This document shows, in pieces, positions 44,201 to 56,666 of a stretch of 64,000 nt of DNA. The notes under the pieces are model-generated. The model saw only the letters and a program-made list of their open reading frames with translations. It did no database searches and had not been told where the DNA came from. A program made the translations under genes and the position numbers. How positions within the stretch are numbered: the first letter of the stretch is position 1; every line of letters begins with the position of its first letter. This DNA is from Chrysomallon squamiferum (taxonomy: Eukaryota > Mollusca > Gastropoda > Neomphalida > Peltospiridae), in contig CM022673.1 of assembly GCA_012295275.1 (NCBI GenBank), forward strand, positions 13,617,288 to 13,681,287, in the 5' to 3' direction.

Positions 44201-46338
44201 TAGCATGTGATCGATGTGCATGATGGGAAATTTTTGATTAATTGTATCATTTCGTCTCAAGTATTAAAAAATCTAGAAATAATTGTTTTGTTTTTTATAG
44301 ACAGTAATTCATTGTTTTTTCAAAATTGCTGAAGATACTAAATATAGTAGCTGTAGTCGTGGTAGTAGTAGTAGTAGTAATAGTAGTAACTGTAGCAGTA
44401 ATAGTAGTAGTAGTAGTAACTGTAGCAGTAGTAGAAGTAGTAGTAATAGTACGAGTATTAGTATTGTAGTGTAGTAATAGTATCAATAGTAGTATTGTAG
44501 TATAGTAGTAGTATAATAGTAGTAATAGTAGTAGTAATAGTAGTAGAGTAATAGTACGAGTAGTAGTAGAGTAGTAGTAGCAGAAGTATAGTAGTAGTAG
44601 TAGTACGAGAAGTAGTATAGTAGTAGTAGAGTAATAGTACGAGTAGTAGTGTAGTAGTAGTGGTAGTAGTAGTAGAGTAATAGTACGAGTAATAGTATAA
44701 TAGTACAGTAGTAATATAGTAGTATAGTAGAAGTAGTAGTAGTCGCAGCAGCAGCGGTAGAAGTAATTGTAGTATAGATATCGAACGATTTATCCAGCAA
44801 GTTGGAACGTGAATTTTTACAATTTCTGGATACAGGCTAAATATAATAATAAAAAATATAAATTAAACAGTGAAAAATAAAGAAACAAACTGCATTTAAC
44901 AGAAACTTAAAATTCTTAAAATACTTGTACAGAATACTATTTTTACTAATAAAGCTACGGTACCCTTAGCAGTAATAAATTCCGCATGTTCAAAGAAAAA
45001 AAAAAAAAAAAAAAAAAAAAACCCCCACTGTAGTAAATGGCTAATGAAACAAGTGCTGTCGTAAACCTACAGACAGTAAGAAATCTTAACAATCGTGTTA
45101 ACTTTTATCACGATATTGTCCCATAATCGTCACTGCTGTTTTTCACATATCGTTTTCAAGTATGGTGATCAGATTCGTCCTATCCCAATGGACTACAAGG
45201 GCTGCATCTCTTTACGTCGTTTCTCTAAACTTGTTTCGTGGATGTACTGCATTTTGGAAAACAGCAGACGACCCTGTCAGTCAGAAGAACATTTACCTTT
45301 TCTGGTTAACTGCCTTAACTTTCTTAACTAATAAAGACGATAAGCTTATGGATTAGGCCCAAGGCAGGCGTGCATTTTCAAATAATTGATTCAACTCCAT
45401 TTGACGGGGATTATTACATAAATATTCAGCAGCTGTATCCATATATATATATATATAGTTTGTGTGTATGTATGTATGTATGTATGTATGTATGTATTTG
45501 TATACACATGTGTATATGAATTTCTTGAAGATTTGTTTTTTTCAGCAGTGAAATGTATTTTTATGAAACATGTAACTCTGACCTAAACAAAGTACAAAAC
45601 GTTAATACTAACAGTAATACTTTCATTGAATCATTTATTTTCATTTTGGTTTTTAGTTTTAATTTTGATTTGATTTGATTTATTTAAATTTTTCTTAAAT
45701 TATAATTTTAGTTTTTTATATTCAGTTTATTTTGATTTTAATTTCTGTTTTCAGTTTAAATTAATTTTTTGATATTATTTTTTTCTTTTCTTTTCTTTTT
45801 ATACTTTATTCTATTTTTTTTTTTTTGACTTTTTTGATATTCAAAATCCAGTAGTAGTAATATTAGTATTTGTAGTAACAGAAAAGGTATATAAGTATAT
45901 GGAAAATGCTGCCATGCTGTCTGTGTAAACTGTTTATAGCACAGAACTGGGTAATTTCAAGTAAAAGTCAAAGCTCGTTTGTTATGGGAAAACAATCCGA
46001 GAAGCCTCTTACATTTAAGTATAATAATTTCTGATTGTCAAATCCACTGATTAGCAGAAGCATTAGATATCATGGCCGTTAAATATTCACCGCTTATATA
46101 TTTTCATAGTCGATCCATTAAATGTTCAGAATTAAAGAAATTTTATTAAAATTTATAATTTATGATGTACGATTAATATTAAATTTTTTAAAAATAACAT
46201 TTCGATATTTCTTTTTGCTTATGAATGATTCTCTTTCATTGATTTTAGTTAATTATTTTCATTTTTTAAATTTTTTTTCAAGAATTTCTCTTTAATGAAA
46301 ACTCTCTATTTAACATAATAATACATTTTGGTGATAAT
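44201..46338. other. Unit 1-specific block B
   Basis: In units 3 and 4 ACTATTTC is followed at once by GAACGTTTC. In unit 1 the two sides are 2.1 kb apart. Contents: an AGT-type array (44345-44770), poly(A) at 44996-45020, and a stretch at 45060-45360 with two overlapping ORFs that I do not recognise. Confidence 0.65.
44345..44770. repeat. Degenerate AGT trinucleotide array
   Basis: About 425 bases of AGT with ACG, AAT and GCAGCAGCGG variants. The reverse-strand ORFs over it (44295-44486, 44483-44800) are repeat translations. Confidence 0.9.
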
Positions 46339-46385
46339 CGAACGTTTCTGAAAATATTTCATTTGATAACGCCATCTACTTTAGT

Positions 46386-46456
46386 CACGTGATACACATT
46401 AGATACACATTATGTTTGTAGTTAACAGTCCTCTTTTCCGTCGATAAACTGCACAC
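46386..46456 (+). promoter_or_regulatory. Putative promoter (CACGTG) and noncoding exon, unit 2
   Basis: CACGTG at 46386-46391, then about 65 bases to a consensus donor CACAC|GTAAGT (46457). The coding exon acceptor is 49608. Repeated in units 3 and 4, so it would give each gene its own promoter. Confidence 0.4.
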
Positions 46457-47137
46457 GTAAGTAACAAATAGCCATTTTTTCTTCTTTTTGTTTTGTTAAA
46501 TCGTTTCAGTAAATATTTTACGTTTTATTATTTATTTATTTATTTTTATATGATTTAATTAGTTTTTATTTATTTTAATTAGTTAAGTTAAATATGAATA
46601 TTCGTAAGTATGTTCATGCTCTTATTTTTACCTATGAATAATATTACAGTAGTAAGAATATAAAGTAGTGGTAATATAAGTAATTGAAGTGATGGAAATG
46701 GGTAGTAAAATATTAATAATAGTACCGGTAATAGTGGTAATAGTAGACTTAGTAATAGTTGCAGTTGTAGTAGTAGACCTGTCAACTCTCACGCATTTGT
46801 AAGAAAGATCACGCTCTCACGCAACGCTGCTATAATTTCACGCTTTATATATTTTCTGTTATTATGTACAAACATTAAGAAGTGATCGTATTTGCAAAAC
46901 TGTGTTTCACTGTTGACAAAACTAATTACTATACAACTTGTTTGGTTTATTCTGGAATTTTCGAAGTAGACAATGACAATGACTTTATTATCCACTGTAG
47001 GATTACAGTACAGAGAAGAATGCATTGCAAGTATATTATAAGAAATTTAGAATTCACATCCAGGTTTGACGGGGTTTTGTTCATAACAGATTAACGGCAG
47101 CTGGACGGGATTTTGAAATGGTGCCGGTTTATGTAGG

Positions 47138-47269
47138 ACTCGCCTGGTTTTAACACTGAACTCACCTGGTGTAACATTGCACTCGCCTGGGTTCATATAG
47201 CACGCACATGGTTATAAAAACGCACTCGGTTGGTTCACCGTTGCACTCGCCTGAATTATGATGCTGAAC
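47138..47269 (+). repeat. 22-base repeat, six copies, only in unit 2
   Basis: Six consecutive variants of ACTCGCCTGGTTTAACATTGC starting every 22 bases. Units 3 and 4 have unrelated sequence at this point. Confidence 0.8.
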
Positions 47270-47709
47270 GGTCCACTGTTTTTGTTACGTAACTGGTAAA
47301 TGGATTCTGTTATTGGTAGTGAACTCAAGAACGGCTAATAAAGTAAAAAGTGCCATTATGAATTACGATATTAAATACGAAAAGTAAATACCATTTCATT
47401 ATCTAAAATAAGTATTTGTAAATTGTCCTTTTCCTTTCTTGTTCTAATAGAATGTCATATAGAGCTTCGGATTTTAACGTAACAGCCGTCACTGGTTAAC
47501 AACCGTCTTCACTATATTACAAAGAATATGTTGTTAAGTACTCAGTAAGATTATTCTTATTGCCTCTGAACTATTTATGTAATGGAAAAATCATTGGTCT
47601 TTCTTTTGAAACTGAAATGAAGCAGACCTTGCTTTTTTACAGATGTTAAAGATTTACAGTTCAATCGATATCGGTTTGTCATGCGCGTTACGTAACCAAT
47701 ATATGTGGA

Positions 47710-48985
47710 AATAAATGAAGCAACACCCAATTCTAATACCTAAATCTCTGTGAATCAAACAAACAGCATTTTTCTGAATCATTTATTGACATATAGCATC
47801 TTGCTGAACAGCATGATTTTCGTGGACGTACTCAATGCACAAACGACGACGAACAAAGGACGCGAAATGTCATACCTTCAACATTGCTGAAACCAAGTTT
47901 GTAATGATTACATATTATATTCTCTCTTGTCAATCTGCACTGAATGTTCAATTCCATAATTGTCATGGCAGTCGTAAATTGCCAGAGCCAACACGTTGGC
48001 AAATTAGTGGCATTAGAAATACAGGAATGTCCCTGGGAAACTGACATCAACTTGGGTGCAAGAGTTCCATCATCTGAAGACTGTTGAACAAACACAGCGC
48101 TGGCAATGATGTTAAAGATCTTCCAATACCTGGCAGACCCTGTGAGACAATAAGAGAGGACAAAGCCTTGTTGAAACTTGATATACGCCGTTCATGGGAC
48201 TCCAGCACATCTTTAAAACAAGAGTGGCACCAGAGAGAACAATTTCCTATAGGATTATCAGGAATCAGCTAAAAGTAGCAGGATACAGGGCTAGAAAACT
48301 CATCAAGCATATAAAACTGTCTCCAATCACAGAACAACATGACTTGCCTTGTGTAATCAACGTGTTCGCTGGAAGACTGATCATGGAGACAAAGGAATAT
48401 AGCCATGGTTCCCTATAATATCCTGGATACGGTTCTGTTTGGGAAGAGTTAATCATGGTATGAGAATTCATTTCCTTAGGTTGCAAAATAGTACTTATCA
48501 GCATTAATGGTACTTATCAGCCTAGGTTTCAAGAAATATCCTTACCGAGTTGTTGTCCCGCACTTTGATAAACATCCACTCGCCACACGACCCATCATCA
48601 TGCTTGACAATAATGTGCCTCCCAGAGCAACATAATGCTATTGAGACCATTCCATGGCAAGCCATCAGTCCAGATCTCATTGTGGAACATTTTAGGACGT
48701 CGTGTTCGACAGAGAGACTCACCGGTCCAGACTCACAGTGAATCGACTGCTGCTTTGCATGAACACTGGAACAGGATTTCTCAAAATCAAATCCAAAGAC
48801 TGATCCAGTGAATGAGGAGGCGTCTTGAAGCAGCTGTTCGTGTGCATGGAGGTTAAATGAGACACTGATGGAAAGTCAATATTTGGACATTATTCTTCAG
48901 TTCCGTGAACCTGACATGTATTATATTCAAGTAAACGACATTATGTCATTTCATGTAGCAGTTCATTAAAGATGCTTAGTGAGAG
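47710..48985 (+). mobile_element. Dead Tc1/mariner (DD34E-type) element, unit 2
   Basis: Decayed transposase in several frames on the + strand: NDVKDLPIPGRPCETIRED (GRP-type linker after the helix-turn-helix) at about 48104, VAGYRARKLIKHIKLSP at about 48267, then HPLAT, NAIETIPWQAISPDL, ALHEHWNRISQNQIQRL and MRRRLEAAVRVHGG (about 48580-48855). These follow the order of a Tc1 transposase. The part around the first catalytic Asp is deleted here. Multiple stops and frameshifts; ends are approximate and terminal repeats were not identified. Confidence 0.8.
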
Positions 48986-49039
48986 TAAATACGGCTGTTG
49001 CTTAACTAATTTCCTTATCAATAATTAAAATACAGAAAG

Positions 49040-49512
49040 ACAGATGTTGGTCCTCAGTTGAAATTGTCATACGATATTTTGTATTTTTTTTCACGTAACC
49101 TTTTAAGTATCTTCTGCAGCCCAGTCTTAATTACTAATAGAGATTAATGATAAAAGACTACAATTTAAAAATGTTATGTTTTTGTAGTTGTGACGTTCAT
49201 GGCGGATCTGTTTGCTGCAATTAGTCTGCAGGCCTCAGAAAAATACAGCTACCAGTCTGCATGGTATTTAATGGCGTCACGACGACAGTTGTAAAAGCTT
49301 AAAATGGCGGCACTGAGATGTTTTGTATGGAAATTATTTTACTGTAATACTTTATTACGAGTGTTGGTTGGTCGACCAAACCAATAAATTAATAACTTGA
49401 AATTGTTTTATTACACAATTTATTCGTTCCGCCTCAGATATACTTCCAGCTTTTTGTTGTTTTGTTTTGTTTTTTTCGTTCGGAATTCATCGCCCGATTC
49501 TGTAAGACGCCG
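49040..49512. other. Unit 2-specific 470-base block, CpG-bearing
   Basis: Present only upstream of gene 2; in units 3 and 4 AAAGACAG joins directly to AGAAACATCGTG. Contains TGACGTTCATGGCGGAT, AATGGCGTCACGACG and AAAATGGCGGCACTG (49301-49315), which resemble initiator/YY1-type promoter motifs. Confidence 0.5.
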
Positions 49513-49619
49513 GAGAAACATCGTGATCGGCCGAAGTATTCCGAAGTAGTCTATAAAACCTAGTTGTTTTGTTATTGCTAATTTAGTTTACTGTAATTCT
49601 AATTGCAGACTTTGGGTTA

Positions 49620-49763
49620 ATGGGTGATCAAAAACGAAGCGGCCATGTTTGTTTCTGGAAAATTGACAGCAGTCACGACGATATTGATAGCGTATGGCCT
49701 GTTCACGTCTGTCGCCATTTTTATTTACGTCACATATACGGTAAAGATTCAAGAAAAGTCTAA
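49620..49763 (+). other. uORF overlapping the gene 2 start
   Basis: ATG at 49620 in the 5' UTR opens 47 codons and stops at 49761-49763, out of frame with the gene 2 ATG at 49645. Confidence 0.45.
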
Positions 49764-50618
49764 CTTTATTGTACGGATAAAGAATCTTTTGTTAGAAAAT
49801 AAAGAAAACGAGACGAACAATTTTTTTATGTTTGACGACCACAATCACGAGTTCATTGCTGAAAATCGAGTTAATGTGTGTGAAACGTTTGACTTCATCA
49901 GATCTGTTGACGTCACAGTAAATACTTTGAACTCACAGCTGTTCTGTGACGACAAAGCCTATTCTAGCGACCTCATTTGTAGATGGTTCTTTTACCAAGT
50001 TGACCTCCCAGAAAACAACATGTGTAGAAGAACTTCAAAAGACAACGTTGTGCCAAAAATTGTTTATTACGTCATCTTTGGCACTTACACGTTCAGATTC
50101 TGGGAATATATCAGTGTTCTTAGCGCAAAGAAGTTCATCAAACCTTCAGCTATATACGTTATTGGTGATGGTCATCCAAAAGGAGTTTGGTGGGAGAGGG
50201 TAATGAGTGACATCAAGGGTGTAAGATTTATTTACAGAGAGAAACCGAAGATTGGGAACTGGACGGTGAAATGGATTCAACACCTATCTGATGTCGTCAG
50301 ACTTCAGGTTTTACTAGGTTTGTTTTATTTATTTTATTTCCCCATGAATTTGAACTGTAGATTCATTGTCTGTATTTGGATCTGCTTGACTTTCCTTTTA
50401 CTTTTGGTAAAAAAATGCAATTTAACTGAACTATACTGGTTTTATTTATTTAATGTTTTGAAGTCTTTAAAGTTATTCTTTAATTGTTGTTTGACATTTG
50501 AGATTTAAATGAGTACTGTTAAAACCTAGACATGAACAATAAAGGTCCCCAAGTGTTCCTTAAAAAAAAAAAATAATAAAAAAATAAAATAAAATAAATA
50601 AATGAATGAATGAATGAA

Positions 50619-50692
<74 letters not shown>

Positions 50693-51451
50693 GTAAAATA
50701 AAATAAAATATCGAATAAAAATAAAATAAATAAATTCATAAATAAATAAATAAATATATAAATAAATAAAACAAAATCATTAAAAAAGAAATACTGTCCG
50801 GGTATTAACCAAGATGTCAAAAAATGTTTCAAAATTACAAAACTTTTGTTTTCCAGTGATGTTGAAAATTTATTAGTAACTTTTTGTCTTAGGGTGAACA
50901 CATCGATCAAACCTATTTTTCATCTCGTCATAAAATACATTTTTCCAAATTATTTCTTTACGAAAATGGTTTTTCGTTTTTCAGCTAATGGTGGAATCTA
51001 TTTGGACACAGATATGGTGATTGTTCGTTCCCTAGATCCGCTGCTTAAATACGATATAACAATGGGGCTCATAGAAAACGGTACAGGGATGGGAAACGCC
51101 CTTATTTTAGCCAGACGCGGTTCACCGTTTGTTAGAGAGTGGTACGAAAAATACAGAAACTACAACAATGCGAACTATTATAACAACTCGCTTCATGTTC
51201 CTAGAGATATGTGGATTAAAAATCCTAAATCTATTCATCTCGAGTCTGACCGTTTCTACAGACCTAACTGGTTTGAAGCGGATTTTCTGTTTAGACGGAG
51301 TGACTTCCCTTGGAAAAACAATTACGCTGTACACGTATGGACCAATGGAAATCCAGTTCCGAGAAGTGTAGAAGAACTGAAATATAGAAATACAACAATT
51401 GTTCAAGTTTTCAGACATGTTCTGTATGACAAAACTAATGACAAACCTTGA
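49645..51451 (+). CDS. GT32-like DXD glycosyltransferase, gene 2 of the array
   Basis: Exons 49645-50317 and 50985-51451 (phase 1 intron of 667 bases), 379 residues. Start chosen at the ATG in GCGGCCATG, the position shared with genes 3 and 4; the coding exon begins at 49609 after TAATTGCAG. Membrane helix about 9-30 (AVTTILIAYGLFTSVAIFIY), then a luminal catalytic region with D232-T-D234. Copy-specific residues: CETFDFIRSVDV in exon 1, NANYYNNSLHV in exon 2 and NDKP at the C-terminus. The intron carries AAT/AAAT repeats that look recently expanded. An out-of-frame upstream ATG at 49620 overlaps the start. As in gene 1, the acceptor substrate is unknown; mollusc mucus or glycolipid synthesis is only a guess. 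Confidence 0.88.
50570..50780. repeat. AAT/AAAT simple repeats in the gene 2 intron
   Basis: AAATG, AAAT and AAT runs. The homologous runs in gene 3 are at 56530-56750 and a reduced set in gene 4 at 62450-62620; gene 1 has none. They account for most of the intron length differences. Confidence 0.9.
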
Positions 51452-51891
51452 AGTTAATATCAGGTGATATCAACAGGATGTAAACATATGGCACACACTT
51501 CCAAGTGTTTGTTTTATTTGGTTTGAAAGGCACTGATTTTTGTTACAGTTAGAGAATTATAACGTTCTGTGAAGCCATGGAGATAACATTTAACCTCGAC
51601 TGATGTTAGTTCTTTCACAGAAATTTAAAAATTAAGATGTCATTAATTGTTTTACTAATTCTAAACAAGTTCTTGCAATGTGTGTAAGATTTTACTTTAA
51701 ATCTGTTTCGTTCTGTATATTTTGATACGAGATAAGACAAAATGTCATGTTCATATGATTGGAGAGTTTTGTTTTACAGCCATAATTTTACTTTATTGTC
51801 AATTTAGGTTGGTGTTCAGTAACAAATAAGTCAATAACTTGGAAATTTAATATGAATATAAGAAAATATAATAACCTTGTCTATCTGTCTG

Positions 51892-51925
<34 letters not shown>

Positions 51926-52605
51926 ATTTGTGGAGAAACGGTTACGAAACAATGGTTTCATTTTATAATCACGTACGAAATCAGTAATTTAAAAAAAAAA
52001 AAAAATTAACAAATTTCTTTTGTAAATTTAACACTGATTTGTAATTTAATGTGAACATTAAGATATATTCAATTATAATTCACGATATGATTCCGTATAT
52101 TTATAAAGGAATGTAATATTTCTCTAAGAACGAAATACAATATTTATTTACATAATAAATGCATTTACTGTAATGACATAATCAGAACAAAAGAAAAAAA
52201 GGGAAGGGAAACAACTCTAATCCGTTGTCTGGCGTTATTCGTTTGCAGTAAATAGCTTGACAACTGTATTACCTCTCTGATTCTTAACTCTGAAATAAAT
52301 AAATAAATAAATGAAATAGAAAATAAATGATCAAATAAATGAATAAATGATTAAATAAATAAAATAAAATAAATAAATAAATTAAAAAACACACTAAAGA
52401 AATCTATTCGTCACATAGAGACGCATACACACAATGACAGACGTAAATTAATAACGATGACTAACTTCTGCGAGTGATCCTAGAATTTCCAAATTAATTA
52501 CAGTCTGTCGTATATTACATTTAAATATTTCACAAATATCAATACCATAAGACTATTTCGAACGTTTCTGAAAATATTTTATTTCATAACGCCATCTACG
52601 TTGAT

Positions 52606-52666
52606 CACGTGATACACATTCTTGCGGACGTTAAACGCGCGACTTTTCCATCAATATACTGAACAC
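52606..52666 (+). promoter_or_regulatory. Putative promoter (CACGTG) and noncoding exon, unit 3
   Basis: CACGTG at 52606-52611 and donor GAACAC|GTAAGT at 52667. The stretch between includes GCGGACGTTAAACGCGCGAC, which is unusually CpG-dense. The coding exon acceptor is 55482. Confidence 0.4.
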
Positions 52667-53629
52667 GTAAGTAACAACGCTCCTACTCTTTTTTCTTTAT
52701 TGATCGTTTCAGTAAATATTTTGTATGTAGATTGTATTTATTTATTTATTTAATTTACTATATTATTTAATTTCATTAGTTAAGTTAAATACATATATGT
52801 CTGTATGTATGTTCACACGTACGTTTTCTAGTAAGAACACAGAATATTGGTAAGAGAAATAGTTGTAGTAATAGAAATCGATACTAAAGTAGCAGTAATA
52901 GTACCGGTAATAGTAGTAGAAGTAGTAGTTGTAGTTATAGTTGTACTTGTAGTAGCTGTAGTACTAGTATCAGCAGCAAACTTGTCAACTCTCACGCATG
53001 TGTATATAAATTACGTGCAAATATTTGCTATTGTTTAAGAAGTGATCGTATTTGCAAACCTGTGCCACAAAACTAATTACTATACAGCTTGTTTTGTTTG
53101 TTCGGTAATTTTGGAAGTAGACAATGACAATGACTTTATTATCCTGAACTGTAGGATTACAGTACAGAGAAGAATGCTTTGCAAGTATATCATAAAAGGT
53201 TAACGGCAGCTGGACGGGATTTTGAAATGGTGCTGGTTTATACAGAAATCCGAATTAGTCAAAGGAGGGTTTTCACAGAATCCAGTGTATACATTCGTAT
53301 ATATATATATATTTAATTATTTTAGAGCCAAATAATTCGTATATCTATATTTAATTATTTTAGAGCCGAATACATTTATATATGTGAAAAGTGCCCATTT
53401 TATTTAGGATTTTTATGTTTCTTGCAATTTTATTAAGATTTTTTAAATTTCTGTCAATGTATAGAACACTGGAGAATACGTATGCCATCGTCACTTTTGT
53501 AGCACTATTATATTATGGTCCATGTGAACCGTGTGTAACGTTTCAATAGTGCCTTTTCATAATGTTGTGATTCCCTTTTTGTCACGGACACCTCCCCCGT
53601 CATCAGAAAAGCTGGATCTGCCCCAGCAT

Positions 53630-53725
53630 TAGTAGTAGTAGTAGTAATAGTACTACTAATGTTAGCAGTAGTAACAGCAGCAGTAGTAATAGTAGAGTAG
53701 TTAGTAAAGTATTGATGGTAGTAAT
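53630..53725. repeat. AGT-type run, unit 3 (copy in unit 4 at 59452-59530)
   Basis: AGTAGTAGTAATAGTACTACT and variants, duplicated with the unit. Confidence 0.85.
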
Positions 53726-54154
53726 AATGATGATGGTGGTGACTTACAATTAGTACAGTAGTATTAAATACAAAATTATATTCTAATTCAGTCAGAGGTA
53801 ATCAGTTTCAGGTCATGCATATAATAATGTATTTCACTGTAAAGACAACGAAATCTTTTCGATATCAATTTTAACGTAACAGCTGTCACTGGTTTAACAA
53901 CTGTCTTCAGTATATTACAAATAATCTGTTTTTAAGTCCTCAGTAAGATTATGCTTATTGCGTCTGAATTATTTGTACTTTGAAATACGCCTTCTGTGTC
54001 AAGTTCTGAATGTTCTCGTTGAAACGAGTAAAAGAAAAATCGTTGGAGTTTCTTTTGAAACTGAAATGAAGCAGAACTCGGTTCTTACAGATGGTAAAGA
54101 TTTACAGATCAATCGATCACGCTTTGTTATGCGCGTGTATAACTGTGCACATGG

Positions 54155-55318
54155 AAATAAATGAAGCAACGCTCAATTCATAGATCAATGATTCTGTGAA
54201 TGGAGATAACAGTGCATTTTCCTGAATGATTTATTGACATATGGCATCTTGCTGAATAGCATGACCTCCGTGTAGACACCCGTGCACATAAAACAGTGTT
54301 GAAATCAAGTTTGTAATTATTATGTGTCATGTTCTCTCTTGTCAGTTCTATAATTGTCATGGCCCATCGTTAATCGCCAGAGGCTACAAGGTGGCAAATT
54401 ACTGGTATAAGAAATACAATTGCCGATAATATTTGTCGTGCTGGGGTGTCGTTAAACTTCATTCGAGAAATGCAGGAGTGCTTCTCGTACAATATGTTCA
54501 TCATTTCAAGACTGGTGAACACGCACAGGGCTACCAATGATGTCAAAGGTCTTTCAAGACCTGGCAGACTTCGAAAGACAGCAATACGAGAGGAAAGAAC
54601 ATTGATGAGACTTGTTAGACGCCGTTCGTGGGTCTCGGACACATCTTTAAAACAAGGGAGGTTACCAGGGAGAACCATTTACTACAGGACCGCCAGGAAT
54701 CAGACAGCAACATGACTTGCCTCGTGTAATCATCGTGTTCGCTGGAAGACTGATCATGGCGGAGAGTTCACTTTTTCAGTGAGAGTCGTTTCGTATTGCA
54801 TATCGTGTCTGGAGACAAAGGAACATAGCCATGGTTTCCTATAATATCCTGGATACGGTTCTGTTTGGGAAGAGTTAATCATGGTATGAGAATTCATTTC
54901 CTTAGGTTGCAAAATAGTACTCATCAGCATTAATGGGCCTAGGTTTCAAGAAATATCCTTACCGAGTTGTTGTCCCGCACTTTGATAAACATCCACTCGC
55001 CACACAACACATCATCATGCTTGACAATAATGTGCCTCCCAGAGCAACAGAATGCTATTGAGACCATTCCAATCTCACAGTGAATCGACTGCTGCTTTGC
55101 ATGAACACTGGAACAGGATTTCTCAAAATCAAATCCAAAGACTGATCCAGTGAATGAGGTGGCGTCTTGAAGCAGCTGTTCGTGTCCATGGAGGTTAAAT
55201 GAAACACTGATGGAAAGTCAATATTTGGACATTATTCTTCAGTTCCATGAACCTGACATGTATTATATTCAAGTAAACGACATTATGTCATTTCATGTAC
55301 CAGTTCATTAAAGATGCT
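54155..55318 (+). mobile_element. Dead Tc1/mariner element, unit 3
   Basis: Same insertion as in unit 2. N-terminal part NDVKGLSRPGRLRKTAIREE in the ORF 54446-54715; then a segment reading HFFSESRFVLH at about 54770, where Tc1 transposases usually have FSDESRF, so the first catalytic Asp is missing. C-terminal ALHEHWNRISQNQIQRL and MRWRLEAAVRVHGG at about 55095-55197. The SPDL motif region kept in unit 2 is deleted here. Confidence 0.8.
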
Positions 55319-55493
55319 CAGTGAGAGTAAATACGGGTTTTGCTTAACTAATTTCCTTATCAATAATTAAAATACAGAAAGACAGAGAGAAACATCGTGA
55401 CCGGTCGAAGTATTCCGAAGTAGTCTATTAAACCTAGTTGTTTTATTATTGCTAATTTAGTTTACTGTAATTCTAATTGCAGACTTTGGGTTA

Positions 55494-55541
55494 ATGGGTG
55501 ATCAAAAAACGAAGCGGCCATGTTTGTTTCTGGAAAATTGA
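55494..55541 (+). other. Short uORF overlapping the gene 3 start
   Basis: The homologous upstream ATG is followed by one extra A (six versus five in gene 2), so the frame ends after 15 codons at 55539-55541. Gene 4 has the same arrangement at 61315-61362. Confidence 0.45.
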
Positions 55542-56587
55542 CAGCAGTCACGACGATATTGATAGCGTATGGCCTGTTCACGTCTGTCGCCATTTTTATT
55601 TACGTCACATATACGGTAAAGATTAAAGAAAAGTCTAACTTTATTGTACAAATGGAGAATCTTTTGTTAGAAAACAAAGAAAACGAGACGAACAATTTTT
55701 TTATGTTTGACGACCACAATCACGAGTTCATTGCAGAAAATCGAGTTAATGTGTGTGAAATTTTTGACGTCATCAAATCTATTGACATCACTGTAAATAC
55801 TTTGAACTCACAGCTATTCTGTGACGACAAAGCCTATTCTAGTGACCTCGTTTGTAGATGGTTCTTTTACCAAGCTGACCTTCCAGTAAACAACATGTGT
55901 AGAAGAACTTCAAAAGACAACGTTGTGCCAAAAATCGTTTATTACGTCATCTTTGGCTCTTATACGTTCAGATTCTGGGAATATATCAGTGTTCTTAGTG
56001 CAAAGAAGTTCATCAAACCTTCAGCTATATACGTTTTTGGTGATGGTCATCCAAAAGGAGTTTGGTGGGAGAGGGTAATGAGTGACATCAAGGGTGTGAG
56101 ATTTATTTACAGAGAGAAACCAAAGATTGGGAACTGGACGGTGAAATGGATTCAACACCTATCAGATGTCGTCAGACTTCAGGTTTTACTAGGTTTGTTT
56201 TATTTATTTTATTTCTCCTGAATTTGAATTGTAGATTCATTGTCTGTATTTGGATCTTCTTGACTTTCCTTTTACTTTTGGTAAAAAAACGCAGTTTAAC
56301 TGAACTATACTGGTTTTATTTATTTAATGTTTTGAAGTCTTTAAAGTTATTCTTTAATTGTTGTTTGACACAAGATTTAAATGAGTACTGTTAAAACGAG
56401 CAACTAGACATGAACAATACACTTCAGTATGCATCTGAGTTATTTTCCCGTTCTAACAAGTGTTCCACGATTGCCTACCAAAAGACTTAACATTTGATTT
56501 CTACCTTAAAGGTCCCCACCTCAAAAAACAAAAAATAATAATAAAAAAATAAAATAAAATAAATAAATGAATGAATGAATGAATGAA

Positions 56588-56666
<79 letters not shown>

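Larger units (their letters stand above)
46339..52558 (+). repeat. Array unit 2 (about 6.2 kb)
   Basis: Defined from CGAACGTTTCTGAAAATATT at 46339 to the same sequence at 52559. Order: CACGTG and putative noncoding exon, AGT run, dead Tc1 element, unit-specific 470-base block, gene 2, 3' flank. Downstream flank GGGAAGGGAAACAACTCTAA recurs in all units. Confidence 0.9.

Noticed and set aside
44295-44800. Thr-rich and Tyr-rich reverse-strand ORFs
   Set aside because: Translations of the AGT trinucleotide array.
45095-45356. Two overlapping ORFs (78 and 64 codons)
   Set aside because: Higher complexity than the surroundings, but no family recognised, no splice sites and not present in other units. 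Left as unknown.
47835-48741. Several short ORFs in unit 2 as possible independent genes
   Set aside because: Pieces of them align in order with Tc1 transposase motifs; explained by the dead element.
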